From the NCBI GenBank assembly GCA_030248195.1, contig JASAND010015780.1, positions 124,001 to 188,000 on the forward strand: DNA of 64,000 nucleotides, given 5' to 3'. Position numbers and translations under genes: made by a program. The notes under the pieces are model-generated. The model did no database searches, had not been told where the DNA came from, and saw only the letters and a program-made list of their open reading frames with translations. Shown here one piece after another: positions 1-10,665 of the stretch; position 1 is the first letter of the stretch, and each line of letters starts with the position of its first letter. Origin of the DNA: Trissonchulus latispiculum (taxonomy: Eukaryota > Nematoda > Enoplea > Enoplida > Ironidae).

Positions 1-115
1 AACTTAAACTGAAACTGAAACTATTTTGGTCCGCCGACTGAAACTGAAACTGCAACTGAAATTATTTCGAACCACAGACTGATACTGAAACTGAAACTGA
101 AACTAAAATCGGCTA
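1..115. repeat. (CTGAAA)n-type degenerate simple repeat
   Basis: Runs of ACTGAAACTGAAA are interrupted twice by TTTTGGTCCGCCGA-like spacers. It looks like the repetitive subterminal block of a mobile element cut by the window edge. No partner end is visible. Confidence 0.7.
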
Positions 116-1779
116 CTGAAACAACACTACTAGCAGCTAACACTGTTAATTTTTATGCAACAGGGCCCAGTGGATTATTGGATCTTTTTAAAACGCAAAC
201 TAGAAACTTACGTTGTTGGCGAGTTGGCTTCTGACACTGAAGCTTAATGGCAGCTTAAATGTACAGTATGAAATGTACTTACCCAGGGGCGCACATAAAG
301 GGTTCTGGGGGGGCGGAACCGTAAAGGAAAAAGTTTATTGTCCGGACATATATTTTTCAAAAATTTTAGCGCCTTCGGCGTGAAATTTACTTCAGTTTTA
401 CTTAATTTACCGTTATTTCAGAGTTTTAAACCTTTCGGTATCAACTTTTTTAACATCTTTAGCATCTTTAACTCTCTGTCGACGCGAAATTTTTTCTATT
501 TTTGCTTTACTACGCATACTTTTGCTTTTTAAACCTTATTTTCAAACAGTTTTCAACTTCTAGGAGGCTTCGACCCCGAGACCCCCCACATTTTTCTGAG
601 GTCCGCCCCCCGCGACCCGCGAAAACATCTTCTATGTGCGCCGTACGTACCGTACGTACCTACTACCTACAGTATGATTTTCATAAAAAGTTTTATTTTA
701 ATTGTATGTGATATTTCAGACATTTATTGTTTATTTTTAACAATCATCTACTTGTAAGCTTGCACTTGAACTTGCGTTTACAAGTTCACAAGCTTGGCAA
801 CTTGCTTAGCTAGGTTTTCAGCAAGTCGTAGAAAAAGTGCTATGATCTGACTATTTGAGCCAAGTGCAAGTTGTAACTTGCATTTGCAAATTTGAAGAGA
901 TGAATGAAAGGTTATTTGCAAAATTATTATAAAATTGGCTCCAGGATTTGCTTGTGCCCGTGGATGCCAGATACAGTGCAGATAGTGTGTTGTATGCAAG
1001 AATAAAACGAGTGGCTATTAAATGCTAAACTACGCAGCTTGTGTTCGCCATGCACCATGAGACACTCCAAACTTAAAGCAGCAAACGTTGTAGAAGGAAA
1101 ATATTGTTCTGAACAGTCTGTGTAGTAAATAATACAGCAATTAAAATCATGTGCCTTAGTCCTTTTAAAAATTGTGCGTCAGGTTCGGTTGGAATTTAGT
1201 CGGATCGCGATCTCAAGTGATCCGATCTACGCCAATCCGGTTTTTGCGAATTCCAGGAATTGAGTGCATTTCAAGAGTTCGCTCTCAGTACAATAGTTGT
1301 TCAGCCCGTTAAGAGCTTTCGTATGATCTATACTCTTATTGTGGCAATTGATAAATTTTTTTTAAATTCGGGAAATTTTTAAAGTTAGAAATTCTGGGAA
1401 TTGGGTGCAATTTCGTGAAAAACTTGTAAGTGCAAAAATATGCCGCTGCACCAGCCTTGTTTGACCGTAGAAACAAAATTTTGATTCCGCGAATTGCGCA
1501 TGAAAATTCCGCGAAAAATTAAAAACTTTAGATTTTTCATTAACAAAACCCGGAATTTTCCGGAATTTTGAGATCTCGAGTTCCTGACGATTCGAAAAGT
1601 ATATATACATTGTTGGTGCTTACTCCACTAATCTACAATAAAAGACCAAATTTTGCGCACTCTTTTTATTATTATAGTCGTCTCATAACTTCCGCAACGT
1701 CGGTGGTACGCAGGCAGTTTATCTTTATCCTTCATGTGCAACCATACCGTGACATACTGTGGAATTCGTGTAAACAGTA

Positions 1780-1782
<3 letters not shown>
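116..1782. other. No recognised gene; AT-rich intergenic or intronic sequence
   Basis: I see no convincing coding exon here. Open frames are short and low-complexity. The stretch 1370-1575 has repeated GGAATTTTC/CCGCGAAA motifs and looks like decayed repeat. A GC-rich island at 570-660 is not coding in any convincing frame. Confidence 0.5.

Positions 1783-1863
<81 letters not shown>
1783..1863. repeat. (AT)n microsatellite
   Basis: About 40 perfect TA repeats. The Tyr-Ile repeats in the overlapping minus-strand open frame are an artefact of this tract. Confidence 0.97.
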
Positions 1864-1866
<3 letters not shown>

Positions 1867-1937
1867 GTAAGGAAATTGAGTGATTGAAATGTAAGAAAAA
1901 ATGTGGGGGGGGAAAAAAACCGGGGGGGGTGTAGGGG

Positions 1938-2933
1938 ATTGAGTTACGTGTGTACGGAGGATATGTTGGATATAATTGGGCCAGGAAATCCCATAATTTG
2001 ATGCTCCGCCCTAGTGAAGCAATTTTACTCAACTTTTCTTGAAACTAATTCTACAGAAAAGTTAAAGGGAAACTGCATTACATACTAGATTACATTACTT
2101 TAATTTTCTAAGTTAGACATTACAGCTTGAAAACTAACATAAAGTTAAAGGTTAATCACTAAACGTTAACGGGAAGATCTCGAAATAGCAATTTTTGAAA
2201 GGATTGAAGGGTCTTATCTCGATTACCCCCCAGTACTCAAAATTTTTCGATTTCGCGAAATTCGATTTTTTTTCGATTTCTAAGGGGGGAGCAAGGGAAA
2301 CCGAAAAATTTTTTGTCTTCGATTTTGCTGAAAAGATGTATATATAGGTTTTCGGGGTCGTAGAACACGAATCTGAAGTCCGTTTTTCGCTTCAGCTTTT
2401 CGTTAGCTTAGAATAAGCTTACATCTTAAGCTTAAATCTTTAGCTTATGCTGAGCTAACGAAAAGCTGAAACGAAAAACGGACTTCAGATTCGTGTTCTA
2501 CGATCCACGATTTTAAATATAATATTAACGGGATCATATCAAGGAAGTCCCCCTAAGAAAAAATTTGCAACTTCAACAGCTTATTGCCGGCGGTTGGCGC
2601 AATATTAGAACATAATATTCATATCGTTGGAAAGATCATGGCTTGCTGATTGCGTTGCTATAAACAATTTTGCTCTAACTTGTTGCTGTAAATTCGCATT
2701 AGAAAAGTGTAGCTAAAATCGACCAAAACAGCTAAATTTTTAATGCTTAACCTTTAATTTAATGCCTAATTTAAACTAATGTAATCTATGTAATGCAGTT
2801 TCCCTTTAACTTTTCTGTAGAAGTAGTTTCAAGAAAAGTCTAGTAAAATTGCTTCACTAGGGCGGAGCATCAAATTATGTGATTTCTTGTCCCAATCATG
2901 TCCAACATATCCTACATACACACGTAACTCAAT
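1938..2933. mobile_element. Palindromic non-autonomous element with ~200 bp inverted arms
   Basis: The left arm begins ATTGAGTTACGTGTG and the right arm ends in its complement CACACGTAACTCAAT. The arms (about 1938-2165 and 2700-2933) stay complementary, with scattered mismatches, through GATGCTCCGCCCTAGTGAAG and the GTTAAAGGGAAACTGC block. The centre holds a second inverted repeat (2361-2500), probably a nested insertion. There is no coding capacity. Family unknown. Confidence 0.8.
2361..2500. repeat. Nested hairpin with 50-bp arms
   Basis: TAGAACACGAATCTGAAG at the left is complementary to CTTCAGATTCGTGTTCTA at the right, continuing to about 50 bp per arm around an AGCTTA-rich loop. The arm sequence recurs in the palindrome at 27375-27991, and a related form occurs near 22300. 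Confidence 0.85.
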
Positions 2934-3020
2934 GTGTAAACGCTTCTGCATATGCATGTTTACACATAGTTTACACTGTTGTCAGTCCAGCCAGCCTTAA
3001 GGGAGAGGACCATTTGTGTT

Positions 3021-3060
3021 TTCGTCAACGTAAACGCAAATTTGCGTTTTCGTTGACGAA
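3021..3060. repeat. 40-bp near-perfect palindrome upstream of candidate exon
   Basis: TTCGTCAACG at 3021 pairs with CGTTGACGAA ending at 3060, with a single mismatch in 20 bp per arm. It lies about 70 bp upstream of the ATG at 3129, so it could be a promoter or 5' UTR element or a miniature repeat. Function unknown. Confidence 0.75.
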
Positions 3061-3128
3061 ATTTGCAATTACGTCAAATTTGTGTTTTCGACACGACATA
3101 TATACTTATTTTTCAGTATTGTAAAGCC

Positions 3129-3326
3129 ATGGCGACTGAATCTGCTAACGATGGTTATGACAGTGATATTATACCTTTGAGCCCCGAGCAGGCCGGTACA
3201 AGCAAGGCTGAGGTTACGGGAATGCCAGATGGAAACCTTTTCGCCTCCTTTAGCAAGCCAATAGTTCCGTCTGAATCCTCCAGTCTTGAGAAAGTTTCTC
3301 CAAATAACAGTGTTAGCGTTAAACAT
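3129..3326 (+). CDS. Candidate exon 1 of a TOX-tail-like gene (N-terminal 66 codons)
   Basis: ATG at 3129 (context GCCATGG, a good Kozak match) opens 66 codons rich in Ser, Pro and acidic residues (MATESANDGYDSD at the start), then reaches a consensus donor CAT|GTACGTG at 3327 in phase 0. A pyrimidine-rich acceptor (TTATTTTTCAG) at 3105-3116 suggests an upstream 5' UTR intron. The next supported exon, 9249-9436, begins in phase 0, so the two join in frame. The product is predicted to be disordered here, with no recognised domain. The link to the downstream exons rests on phase compatibility and strand only. The exon could belong to another gene, or exons may exist in the 5.9 kb between, although I found no HMG-box exon there. 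Confidence 0.5.
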
Positions 3327-3456
3327 GTACGTGTAATTTCGCAAATACTGACTTTAGTCCAAAATTCATGAGAGCGGGCTCAGACTAGCCCCCGCCCCCC
3401 ATGATCATGGAGGGGTATCCGAAGTGGGGAGCCCAGTTTTTGCACGTGTGTCTCCA

Positions 3457-4842
3457 TAGCGAACCAAGTCTTTGATACAGTGCTGGAACTGTTTGATCCA
3501 GAAAGAGCAAGCAAAACTATGTATGAGTCACGAACTTTTAGCTTTGAGTGGTTGGGAGTCTCGGTCTCGGTCTCGGTCCGAGACCGGAAATTTTTTGAAA
3601 ACATCTAATTTCGGTGAAAATTTTAAAATCAGTGTTATGAAAATTAACTAACGATGTGCGGAAACCGTATGTTTGTGTTAAAGCCCCTAATACTAGATCT
3701 AAGCCTCAAAAACTGGAAGAAACTAAGTTTAAGCTAAAAATTGCAAGTCTCGGTCTCGGTCTCGCCCAAAAGCCGAGACTTGGCTAGTCTCGGTCTCGGT
3801 ACCCTGGTCTCGGTCTCGTTCTCGGTCTCGGTCTAGGTGAAATCTCGGTCTCACCCAACCCGAGCCAGCTGGTAATCCTTCAAGAGTACGCCATGAGTCA
3901 CTCTTTAGAATTTGACGAAATTTCAAAGAAAAGCGGATTTTTTAATTAGAATTGCTATAAAAAACTAAGTCTAATTTGCTTAAAGCATGAAATTGTCCGC
4001 TCATCTAATATGAGCAGTGTTGAGAATAAAATGGCGGTTATCCCAAGAAAACGTTAAACTTTATTTTTCAACTTGCCACGTTTTAATTTAGGATATTAAA
4101 GCACCGACGAATGTACTTTCATGGACGCAGCTTTAAATTGCACCAGACGGCTGAAAAAATTTGAATTTTTGTACACGTAGAGATTGCTAAGTCGTGACTA
4201 CGCCCGCTCACCTAAAGTAGGGTGACTTTACTCCAGTCTCAGGTTGTCTTAATTTTTTTACATTGGGTAAAAACCTTTTTTTGCAGAAAAGACGAATGTT
4301 GTAGGTGTTTGAATGGCTGCGGCGCTTTCACAAGGTAAATAATTCATCTAAACATCGTCAATTAAATACATTAAACTTAATTAAATAGAGACAATGAGTT
4401 TCCTGTAATTTAGGAATTATTTATACAAGAATAAAAATGCTCCGATGGAGCATGAAAAATGCAATATGGATGACATTCGGTTGTAAATGGACAGAGGACT
4501 AGGTTTTAAAACGTTAATATGGGGGAGCAGGTTGTAAATGCCAGGAGGACTAGGTTAAAAGCGCACTAATATGGACCAGCTTCGCTGAACAACCCATATT
4601 CGCGAAAATTGCCCAGTTTCTATCGGCTGCTGCTTGCTGTTGCTTCGGCAGTTCTTCGGAAAATTGTACGATTTGTCAGCATGGCCTGCAAGTGTAATGT
4701 AGTGGTTCTCCTTATTATACAACTTAATATATATATATACGTAATACACGTACATGATGTCAACTGCTTTTCGCATCAACTTAATATATACATACAAGAT
4801 TCTGCGCTGACAGTGCATAAGAAATATCTTGAACACCTTTCT
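3457..4842. repeat. Tandem duplication, copy 1 (~1.4 kb)
   Basis: Begins TAGCGAACC and ends GAACACCTTTCT. It is near-identical to 4907-6342, with an offset of about 1450-1500 bp. The copies differ mainly by a short GGTCTC-repeat length change inside the embedded hAT-like element. This copy contains only the left arm of the 176-bp inverted-repeat element seen complete in copy 2. Confidence 0.9.
3550..3860. mobile_element. hAT-like MITE with (GGTCTC)n subterminal repeats, copy 1
   Basis: Ends GGTTGGGAGTCTCGG and, inverted, GGTCTCACCCAACC. Repeated GGTCTC/GAGACC motifs fill both subterminal regions around an AT-rich core. It is inserted in an arm of a larger inverted-repeat element. No ORF. The copy at 59509-59770 shows an 8-bp target duplication, supporting hAT affiliation. 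Confidence 0.8.
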
Positions 4843-4906
4843 TTCTTTCTTTTATAATCACAAAAACTCAAAACTTGCAAAGCTTTAGCAAAAGTGTATG
4901 TCTTCT

Positions 4907-6342
4907 TAGCGAACCCAGTCTTTGATACAGTGCTGGAACTGTTTGATCCAGAAAGAGCAAGCAAAACTATGTATGAGTCACGAACTTTTAGCTTTGAGTG
5001 GTTGGGAGTCTCGGTCTCGGTCTCGGCCAAAAGCCGAGACTTGGCCAGTCTCGGTCTCGGTCTCGGTCCGAGACCGGAAATTTTTTGAAAACATCTAATT
5101 TCGGTGAAAATTTTAAAATCAGTGTTATGAAAATTAACTAACGATGTGCGGAAACCGTATGTTTGTGTTAAAGCCCCTAATACTAGATCTAAGCCTCAAA
5201 AACTGGAAGAAACTAAGTTTAAGCTAAAAATTGCAAGTCTCGGTCTCGGTCTCGCCCAAAAGCCGAGACTTGGCTAGTCTCGGTCTCGGTCTCGGTACCC
5301 TGGTCTCGGTCTCGTTCTCGGTCTCGGTCTAGGTGAAATCTCGGTCTCGCCCAACCCGAGCCAGCTGGTAATCCTTCAAGAGTACGCCATGAGTCACTCT
5401 TTAGAATTTGACGAAATTTCAAAGAAAAGCGGATTTTTTAATTAGAATTGCTATAAAAAACTAAGTCTAATTTGCTTAAAGCATGAAATTGTCCGCTCAT
5501 CTAATATGAGCAGTGTTGAGAATAAAATGGCGGTTATCCCAAGAAAACGTTAAACTTTATTTTTCAACTTGCCACGTTTTAATTTAGGATATTAAAGCAC
5601 CGACGAATGTACTTTCATGGACGCAGCTTTAAATTGCACCAGACGGCTGAAAAAATTTGAATTTTTGTACACGTAGAGATTGCTAAGTCGTGACTACGCC
5701 CGCTCACCTAAAGTAGGGTGACTTTACTCCAGTCTCAGGTTGTCTTAATTTTTTTACATTGGGTAAAAACCTTTTTTTGCAGAAAAGACGAATGTTGTAG
5801 GTGTTTGAATGGCTGCGGCGCTTTCACAAGGTAAATAATTCATCTAAACATCGTCAATTAAATACATTAAACTTAATTAAATAGAGACAATGAGTTTCCT
5901 GTAATTTAGGAATTATTTATACAAGAATAAAAATGCTCCGATGGAGCATGAAAAATGCAATATGGATGACATTCGGTTGTAAATGGACAGAGGACTAGGT
6001 TTTAAAACGTTAATATGGGGGAGCAGGTTGTAAATGCCAGGAGGACTAGGTTAAAAGCGCACTAATATGGACCAGCTTCGCTGAACAACCCATATTCGCG
6101 AAAATTGCCCAGTTTCTATCGGCTGCTGCTTGCTGTTGCTTCGGCAGTTCTTCGGAAAATTGTACGATTTGTCAGCATGGCCTGCAAGTGTAATGTAGTG
6201 GTTCTCCTTATTATACAACTTAATATATATATATACGTAATACACGTATATACATGATGTCAACTGCTTTTCGCATCAACTTAATATATACATACAAGAT
6301 TCTGCGCTGACAGTGCATAAGAAATATCTTGAACACCTTTCT
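4907..6342. repeat. Tandem duplication, copy 2
   Basis: Direct copy of 3457-4842. The high identity visible across AT-rich noncoding sequence suggests a recent event. Because copy 2 is continuous with complete larger elements (4851-8753 and 5921-6649) and copy 1 is not, copy 1 is probably the derived duplicate. Confidence 0.9.
5000..5356. mobile_element. hAT-like MITE with (GGTCTC)n subterminal repeats, copy 2
   Basis: Same ends and core as the element at 3550-3860, duplicated with the surrounding 1.4 kb. It has an extra GTCTCGGTCTCGGCC block at the left end, showing that the GGTCTC arrays vary in length between otherwise near-identical copies. Confidence 0.85.
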
Positions 6343-6649
6343 ACCAGAACTGCATTGTTTATTTGAAATCAGCTTTAATATTTCAAAATCGTCCCGCTCG
6401 CTTTGAAAGCTGAAGAATGTAGATCTTACTTAGTACGCATGTCATGTGGAGTGGAGCATGAGTGACCTGAGTGAATATGGGTTGTTCAGCGAAGCTGGTC
6501 CATATTAGTGCGCTTTTAACCTAGTCCTCCTGGCATTTACAACCTGCTCCCCCATATTAACGTTTTAAAACCTAGTCCTCTGTCCATTTACAACCGAGTG
6601 TCACCCATATTGCATTTTTCATGCTCCGTCGGAGCATTTTTATTCTTGT
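5921..6649. mobile_element. Foldback-type element with 176-bp inverted ends
   Basis: The left arm 5921-6096 starts ACAAGAATAAAAATGCTCC. The right arm 6474-6649 is its complement, with about three mismatches in 176 bp. The unique loop is about 380 bp. The ends resemble those of the larger foldback element at 48166-50191 (CAAGAACCAAAAATGCTCC), suggesting one superfamily. No ORF. Confidence 0.9.
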
Positions 6650-7336
6650 CCTATTTCATTTTTAAGGTTCTCAGTAAAAGCAAAAACGTTAAGGCTGTGT
6701 GAAAGAAACTTTAAAAATTCCGCCAATCATTAATTGTCAACCGAAAGTACAGAACAAAGAAGCTTGAAAAGTTCCAATTTCTTCCATTTTCTCTTTTGAC
6801 GGAAATCCAACATACAGTATATACCCACGGCTGCAATAGTTTTAGTTACTACGTAGCATATAGCACTCTACTGCAGCACAACCAGATCCAAACTTTACTG
6901 TCAGTGAAGGAAACTCATACTGCACGATTTGCAATGCTCTGCCACACTTGTGTGTAAAATTTCGGAAGATTGCAACTTATCTGTAGTTAGTTATAGGCCG
7001 TGCTGTACCTCTGCAGCACTGCACTCCAGCGCAACCACATAGTAACATCGTAATAAGTATACGAAACGTATCTATAATAGTTTGTCATGTCCTAAACGAT
7101 CTGTATGCCGAATTTCAAATACCAGTGACGAATGAATAACTTTCTATCGACTGTGCTGTGTTTTGGGCAGCACATACAGCACGGTGGAAGCTAGAGAGTG
7201 CACCAACTAACATAGCTACAGTTCCCCCTTACTGCAGACACAATTTTCACGAAGTTTCATATGTTTAGCCGTTTACAGTAAGTCTACAGACAGCGTGCTA
7301 TGGCTGCTGCATACAGAGTTGGACATGGACACATTT

Positions 7337-7432
7337 TTCTTGACCGCGACCGCCCCGCGACCGCAACTGTCGTGACCGCGACCGCCCGCGTCCGCGACCG
7401 CAGCCCGCACGCTAATTTTGTGACCGCAAAAT
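7337..7432. repeat. (GACCGC)n degenerate GC-rich block
   Basis: Repeated GACCGCGACCGC units directly follow an AGAGTTGGACATGG end at 7315. This is the same architecture as the hAT-like MITEs elsewhere in the window. The opposite end is not identified. Confidence 0.6.
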
Positions 7433-8262
7433 TTTGAGTTATTAACCGTCAATTCTTTGGGAAAACCCACTTATTGCAAATTTTAAGGCATTTCCAATGC
7501 GTTTACAGCCACCTTACTCCAGTTTTATGCTGGTGCAGCTCAGATATACATTTTTGACAGCGACATTAAAAATTGCAAACAATTTTATTTCGTTGCTGCA
7601 TTTGGCTTGTGCAAATGGTGCTATGGCTGCTGCATAATAGTACAGCACGATAGCAGCACCGCACAGCGCTGCGCCTATGCTCATCGTGTTCAGCGACCCC
7701 AATAACCTTTATATGCGTCCCACTAAATGGCTGAAAACAGCATATTTAGGCCTATTTTTGACTATCTTCTGCAGAGTTGGGACTTAGAAATTTTTCGAAA
7801 ATGGCCATTTGGACCGACTAACTTTGGACCGGCCGCCAGAACGGTCCAGGACCTAAATCAAAAATCGGCCAACGTTATGACACGCTACCCATCCCAAACT
7901 TTCTTATGCAGCAAGCCGCGTCTCTCTAACTTGTTCCCTGAGCCCTGTGGCCGTGACACAAAATTGGCCTTTTTTGACCAAAAACGCCGTTTGGCCACTT
8001 TTGGCCGGCCGCACAGGTGGCATACCGGGCCGGGCAGCGAAAAAATATAGCGCGGGGCACATGGGACCATATCGGCATACGGACCTAACTTGTCCGGAAG
8101 CGAAAATTTTCAAAGTTGAAAATTTTGACCAAAACTTTTTTGCAACGTGTTGTACTCGTCGTGTAGATTCCAACGATACCAAACTTGCCGAGTTTCGTTC
8201 AGTATGAGCTGGCACGGTGCTCGAACGAGTCTCAAAGGGCCGCGCAGCGCCTTTTACACCCA

Positions 8263-8299
8263 TATTATAGGGGGGTCGCTCTCGCGCCCCCCTATAATT
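8263..8299. repeat. TATTATAGGGGG hairpin
   Basis: ATTATAGGGGGGTCGC pairs with GCGCCCCCCTATAAT around a 3-4 nt loop. The same hairpin recurs at 51825-51860 and 58141-58175 and marks the boundary of a dispersed repeat. Confidence 0.8.
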
Positions 8300-9248
8300 A
8301 GAAAATTTATAAACAATAGCCATTCAAACACCTACAACATCGTCTTCTCTGCAGAAAATAGTTTTACTCAATTTAAAAAAATTAAGACAACCTGAGATAA
8401 CCTACTGTTTGGAGTAAACTCACCCTACTTTCGATGAGCGGGCGCAGTCACGACTTAGCAATCTCTACGTGTAAAGAGTGGCTCATGGAGTACTCTTGAA
8501 GGACTATCAGCTGGCATAAAATGAGCTAAAACTCAAAACTTGGTTCGCCAGGCGACTTTTGGCGAACCAATAAAAAGATAATTTTTTAGTTGAATCATAC
8601 GTGACTCAAAGCTCAAAGTTCGTGACTCATACATAGTTTTGCTTGCTCTTTCTGGATCAAACAGTTCCAGCACTGTATCAAAGACTGGGTTCGCTAAGAA
8701 GACAGACACTTTTGCTAAAGCTTTGCAAGTTTTGAGTTTTTGTGATTATAAATTTACTTTTAAATTACTTTTAACTGAACTAGTGAAAGTTCCTAAAACA
8801 ACATTTGTAGAAGTCGGGGTAGATGGTGGACCCGCCCCTAGTAGAAGCAAGAGTACATAATACATAAGAGTATGAGTGCAGGCATAGTTTATGTATTGTA
8901 AGCTCGAAGCAGACACTAAATTTTGCATGAAACAGGCACTGCTTGTGTTTTCGAGCTTTAACACACAAGCACGTGTGAGTGAGCGAGTCCCCGTTTCGAC
9001 TGGGTACTAACTTGCGGGAGCGTGCAGAGGATGTGTCACGTTAATGATATATACGTACATAGAGTATGTCTGCTGTCATACTGTTTATGTATGATGGTAA
9101 AGATAGAAGTAATCCGGCTTTATGAAAGCAACAACTGCATGTTTGACGAATTTTACTTGAATATGCTCATGCTCACTGGCAAGGATAACTTAGATTGCTG
9201 ACTGAGGCCCAAAAGGGTCTCTAATTGCTAGAAATAATGGCATTGTAG

Positions 9249-9436
9249 GTGACAGCTGACGAATCAGACCAGTCCAGTCCTGGAATTCCATTGGTAGCAG
9301 TCAGATCACGTGACCCGGCTCCTTCTCCTCCACTGCTGAGGATTTGTCACAACAAAAACTGTCAGAAAATTCCTGTATCCGATACACTTTGGAATGAAGA
9401 GTATTGCAGTGCTAAGTGCTTAGTGGAGCATTGCAA
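9249..9436 (+). CDS. Exon 2 of TOX-tail-like gene: Cys/His zinc-type motif
   Basis: The acceptor TTGTAG|GTG at 9248 and the donor GCAA|GTACGTAT at 9437 bound 188 bp (phase 0 in, phase 2 out). The translation carries C-x4-C, then LWNEEYCSAKCLVEHC. This matches the arrangement C-x4-C...W-x3-YCS-x2-C-x3-HC found at the C-terminus of vertebrate TOX4 (family knowledge, not a database search). The exon directly precedes a 37-bp terminal coding exon that supplies the remaining F-x2-W part of the motif. TOX proteins are HMG-box chromatin factors; no HMG box is visible here, so this may be a short paralogue or an incompletely recognised gene. The role of the motif is probably structural or protein binding in the nucleus (inference). 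Confidence 0.6.
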
Positions 9437-9920
9437 GTACGTATGTCAGTATAATAAGGTTTTGTAACATTGTAGTTGATTTTGATATAGTTTGCGTTAG
9501 TGTATCCCTGTTTTAATTAATATTCTTATTGGAGTGATAGTACTAACTGGTACTGGGCACCGAGAACCGAGATTTCATCTATCTTATATATGTCCGGCTA
9601 ATCCATCCCCTAACCCGAGTTACCTAAGTCTGCTGTTCTTCAGCTTCTTGTCTTGCATCAATTTAAATTAGTAATTTTAAATGGGAATATTTTAAAGTAT
9701 GTAATTTACAAAAAATTGTTGGTTGCCCTTGGTGTCTCCCATTCCGACTCCGAGGTCAAAATTTGTTTTTGTGTCATAAAAAACATTTCAACTCATCGTG
9801 GTCGAATACATACCGATACTCTAAAGATTCAGTTGCAGTTATTCATACGTCAAATGAGGGATTTTCAGCCGTCCGCGTCCCATTTGGGAGCAACTTGTTA
9901 ATGTTAATGTAAGAAATTAA

Positions 9921-10078
9921 ATTGTCACTTCAGCTCCTGAGACCCGAAAAATTCGGGCCTCTGGTGGGACTCGCACCCACGACTTTCGGATAAACGCTCC
10001 GACACTCTGCCAACTGAGCTACCGAGGCTACAGTCGCACCAAGCTAGAAGGATTTCGCATCCAAACTGAAGTGACAAT
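9921..10078 (-). mobile_element. tRNA-derived SINE-like unit with terminal inverted ends
   Basis: ATTGTCACTTCAG at 9921 and CTGAAGTGACAAT at 10066 bracket a tRNA-like region on the minus strand. A GACCCGAAAAATTCGGG hairpin lies just 3' of the tRNA-like fold. A related partial copy lies at 25165-25290. The inverted ends plus a tRNA head are unusual for a SINE. Confidence 0.65.
9957..10028 (-). ncRNA. tRNA-like sequence (probable SINE head or tRNA pseudogene)
   Basis: The reverse strand reads GCCTCGGTAGCTCAGTTGG at the start, with a matching acceptor end CCAGAGGC. An intact D arm (A-box-like), a 5-bp anticodon stem TCGGA/TCCGA with loop GCGTTTA, and a T arm with B-box-like GGTGCGAGTCC are visible. 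Loop position 33 is C rather than the invariant U, and the formal anticodon would be GUU. The unit sits inside an inverted-ended repeat. I therefore read it as tRNA-derived rather than a functional tRNA gene. Confidence 0.6.
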
Positions 10079-10154
10079 GAATTAATAATGTGTTACACAA
10101 CGCGTTATGCTATCTCGTATTATTACAAGCTGTTATCCTGCTTTTATGTTTTAG

Positions 10155-10191
10155 CCTGGAATTTGAGCGATGGGTCAGGCTTCATCAGTAA
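10155..10191 (+). CDS. Terminal coding exon of TOX-tail-like gene
   Basis: The acceptor TTATGTTTTAG precedes 10155. Joined in phase 2 to the exon ending at 9436, it reads N-LEFERWVRLHQ followed by TAA at 10189-10191. This places F and W at the spacing seen after the HC in TOX4-type tails, which is why I accept so short an exon. The intron (9437-10154) contains a tRNA-derived SINE-like unit. The predicted protein from the three exons is about 140 residues. Confidence 0.5.
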
Positions 10192-10665
10192 ACTATTCAT
10201 ATCCAGTTCTTCGATGAAAAGCGTTCGTTTGTAAGGGATCTAACGTAATCCTTACGTAGTCCATTCCTTTCCATTTTGATTTTTGAGTTGCCACTGGGGA
10301 TGACCCAAGATCTAGATTATGATTTATTTCAGTACCAGTATTGATTGTCTCGAATAGTATAATTAATTTCGGGTTGAAAATCATCTGCTGACTTCAGTTC
10401 CCACTCAGGAGTAAATCCTGAGTTCAGGATAGGATATCTAAAAATAGGCTGCTTCTAATTTTCTCATCGAATTTATATGGGTTCGTGGGAGGGTATATAA
10501 AATAGGCAGCGCCGCTTTTGTGGGGCAGGACGTGTTTTATAAAATCAAAGATAGTGCGTGGTGTTTCCCTGTTGTGGCGGGGTGGGCTTGACGTGAGGAT
10601 TAAATTTAGTATTTTTTTTTTTTGGCGTGGCCTGGTGGGGGTGTGTTGTTATATAAAAAAAATGT

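Larger units (their letters stand above)
6830..8300 (-). repeat. Dispersed repeat, reverse copy of the jagunal-intron repeat
   Basis: Contains, in inverse orientation, the segments found at 58140-60400: the GCTGTACTGCAGCAC/TGCAATGCTCTGCC unit (one copy here, four in tandem there), the TTCAGCGACCCC end and the TATTATAGGGGG hairpin. Non-coding. The open frames seen here are also open in the other copy only by chance. Confidence 0.7.
4851..8753. mobile_element. 3.9 kb inverted-repeat element (composite)
   Basis: The left end TTTATAATCACAAAAACTC is complementary to the right end (ending GTGATTATAAA). Complementarity continues through the TTTGATACAGTGCTGG and CACCCTACTTT-type segments (left about 4851-5830, right about 8310-8753). 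The interior carries other repeats: the GGTCTC element (5000-5356), the 176-bp-arm element (5921-6649), a reverse copy of the repeat also found in the jagunal intron (about 6830-8300) and a GACCGC-rich block. Non-coding. Confidence 0.75.

Noticed and set aside
1..115. Telomere-like repeat
   Set aside because: The CTGAAA unit is degenerate and interspersed. It resembles element subterminal repeats, not a telomeric array.
1628..2032. 134-codon minus-strand ORF
   Set aside because: Its central Tyr-Ile run is just the (AT)n tract and the rest has no protein-like features.
9957..10028. Functional tRNA gene (formal anticodon GUU)
   Set aside because: The fold and A/B boxes are good, but position 33 is C, it lies inside an inverted-ended repeat, and a second degraded relative exists at 25165-25290. 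A tRNA-derived repeat is the better reading.
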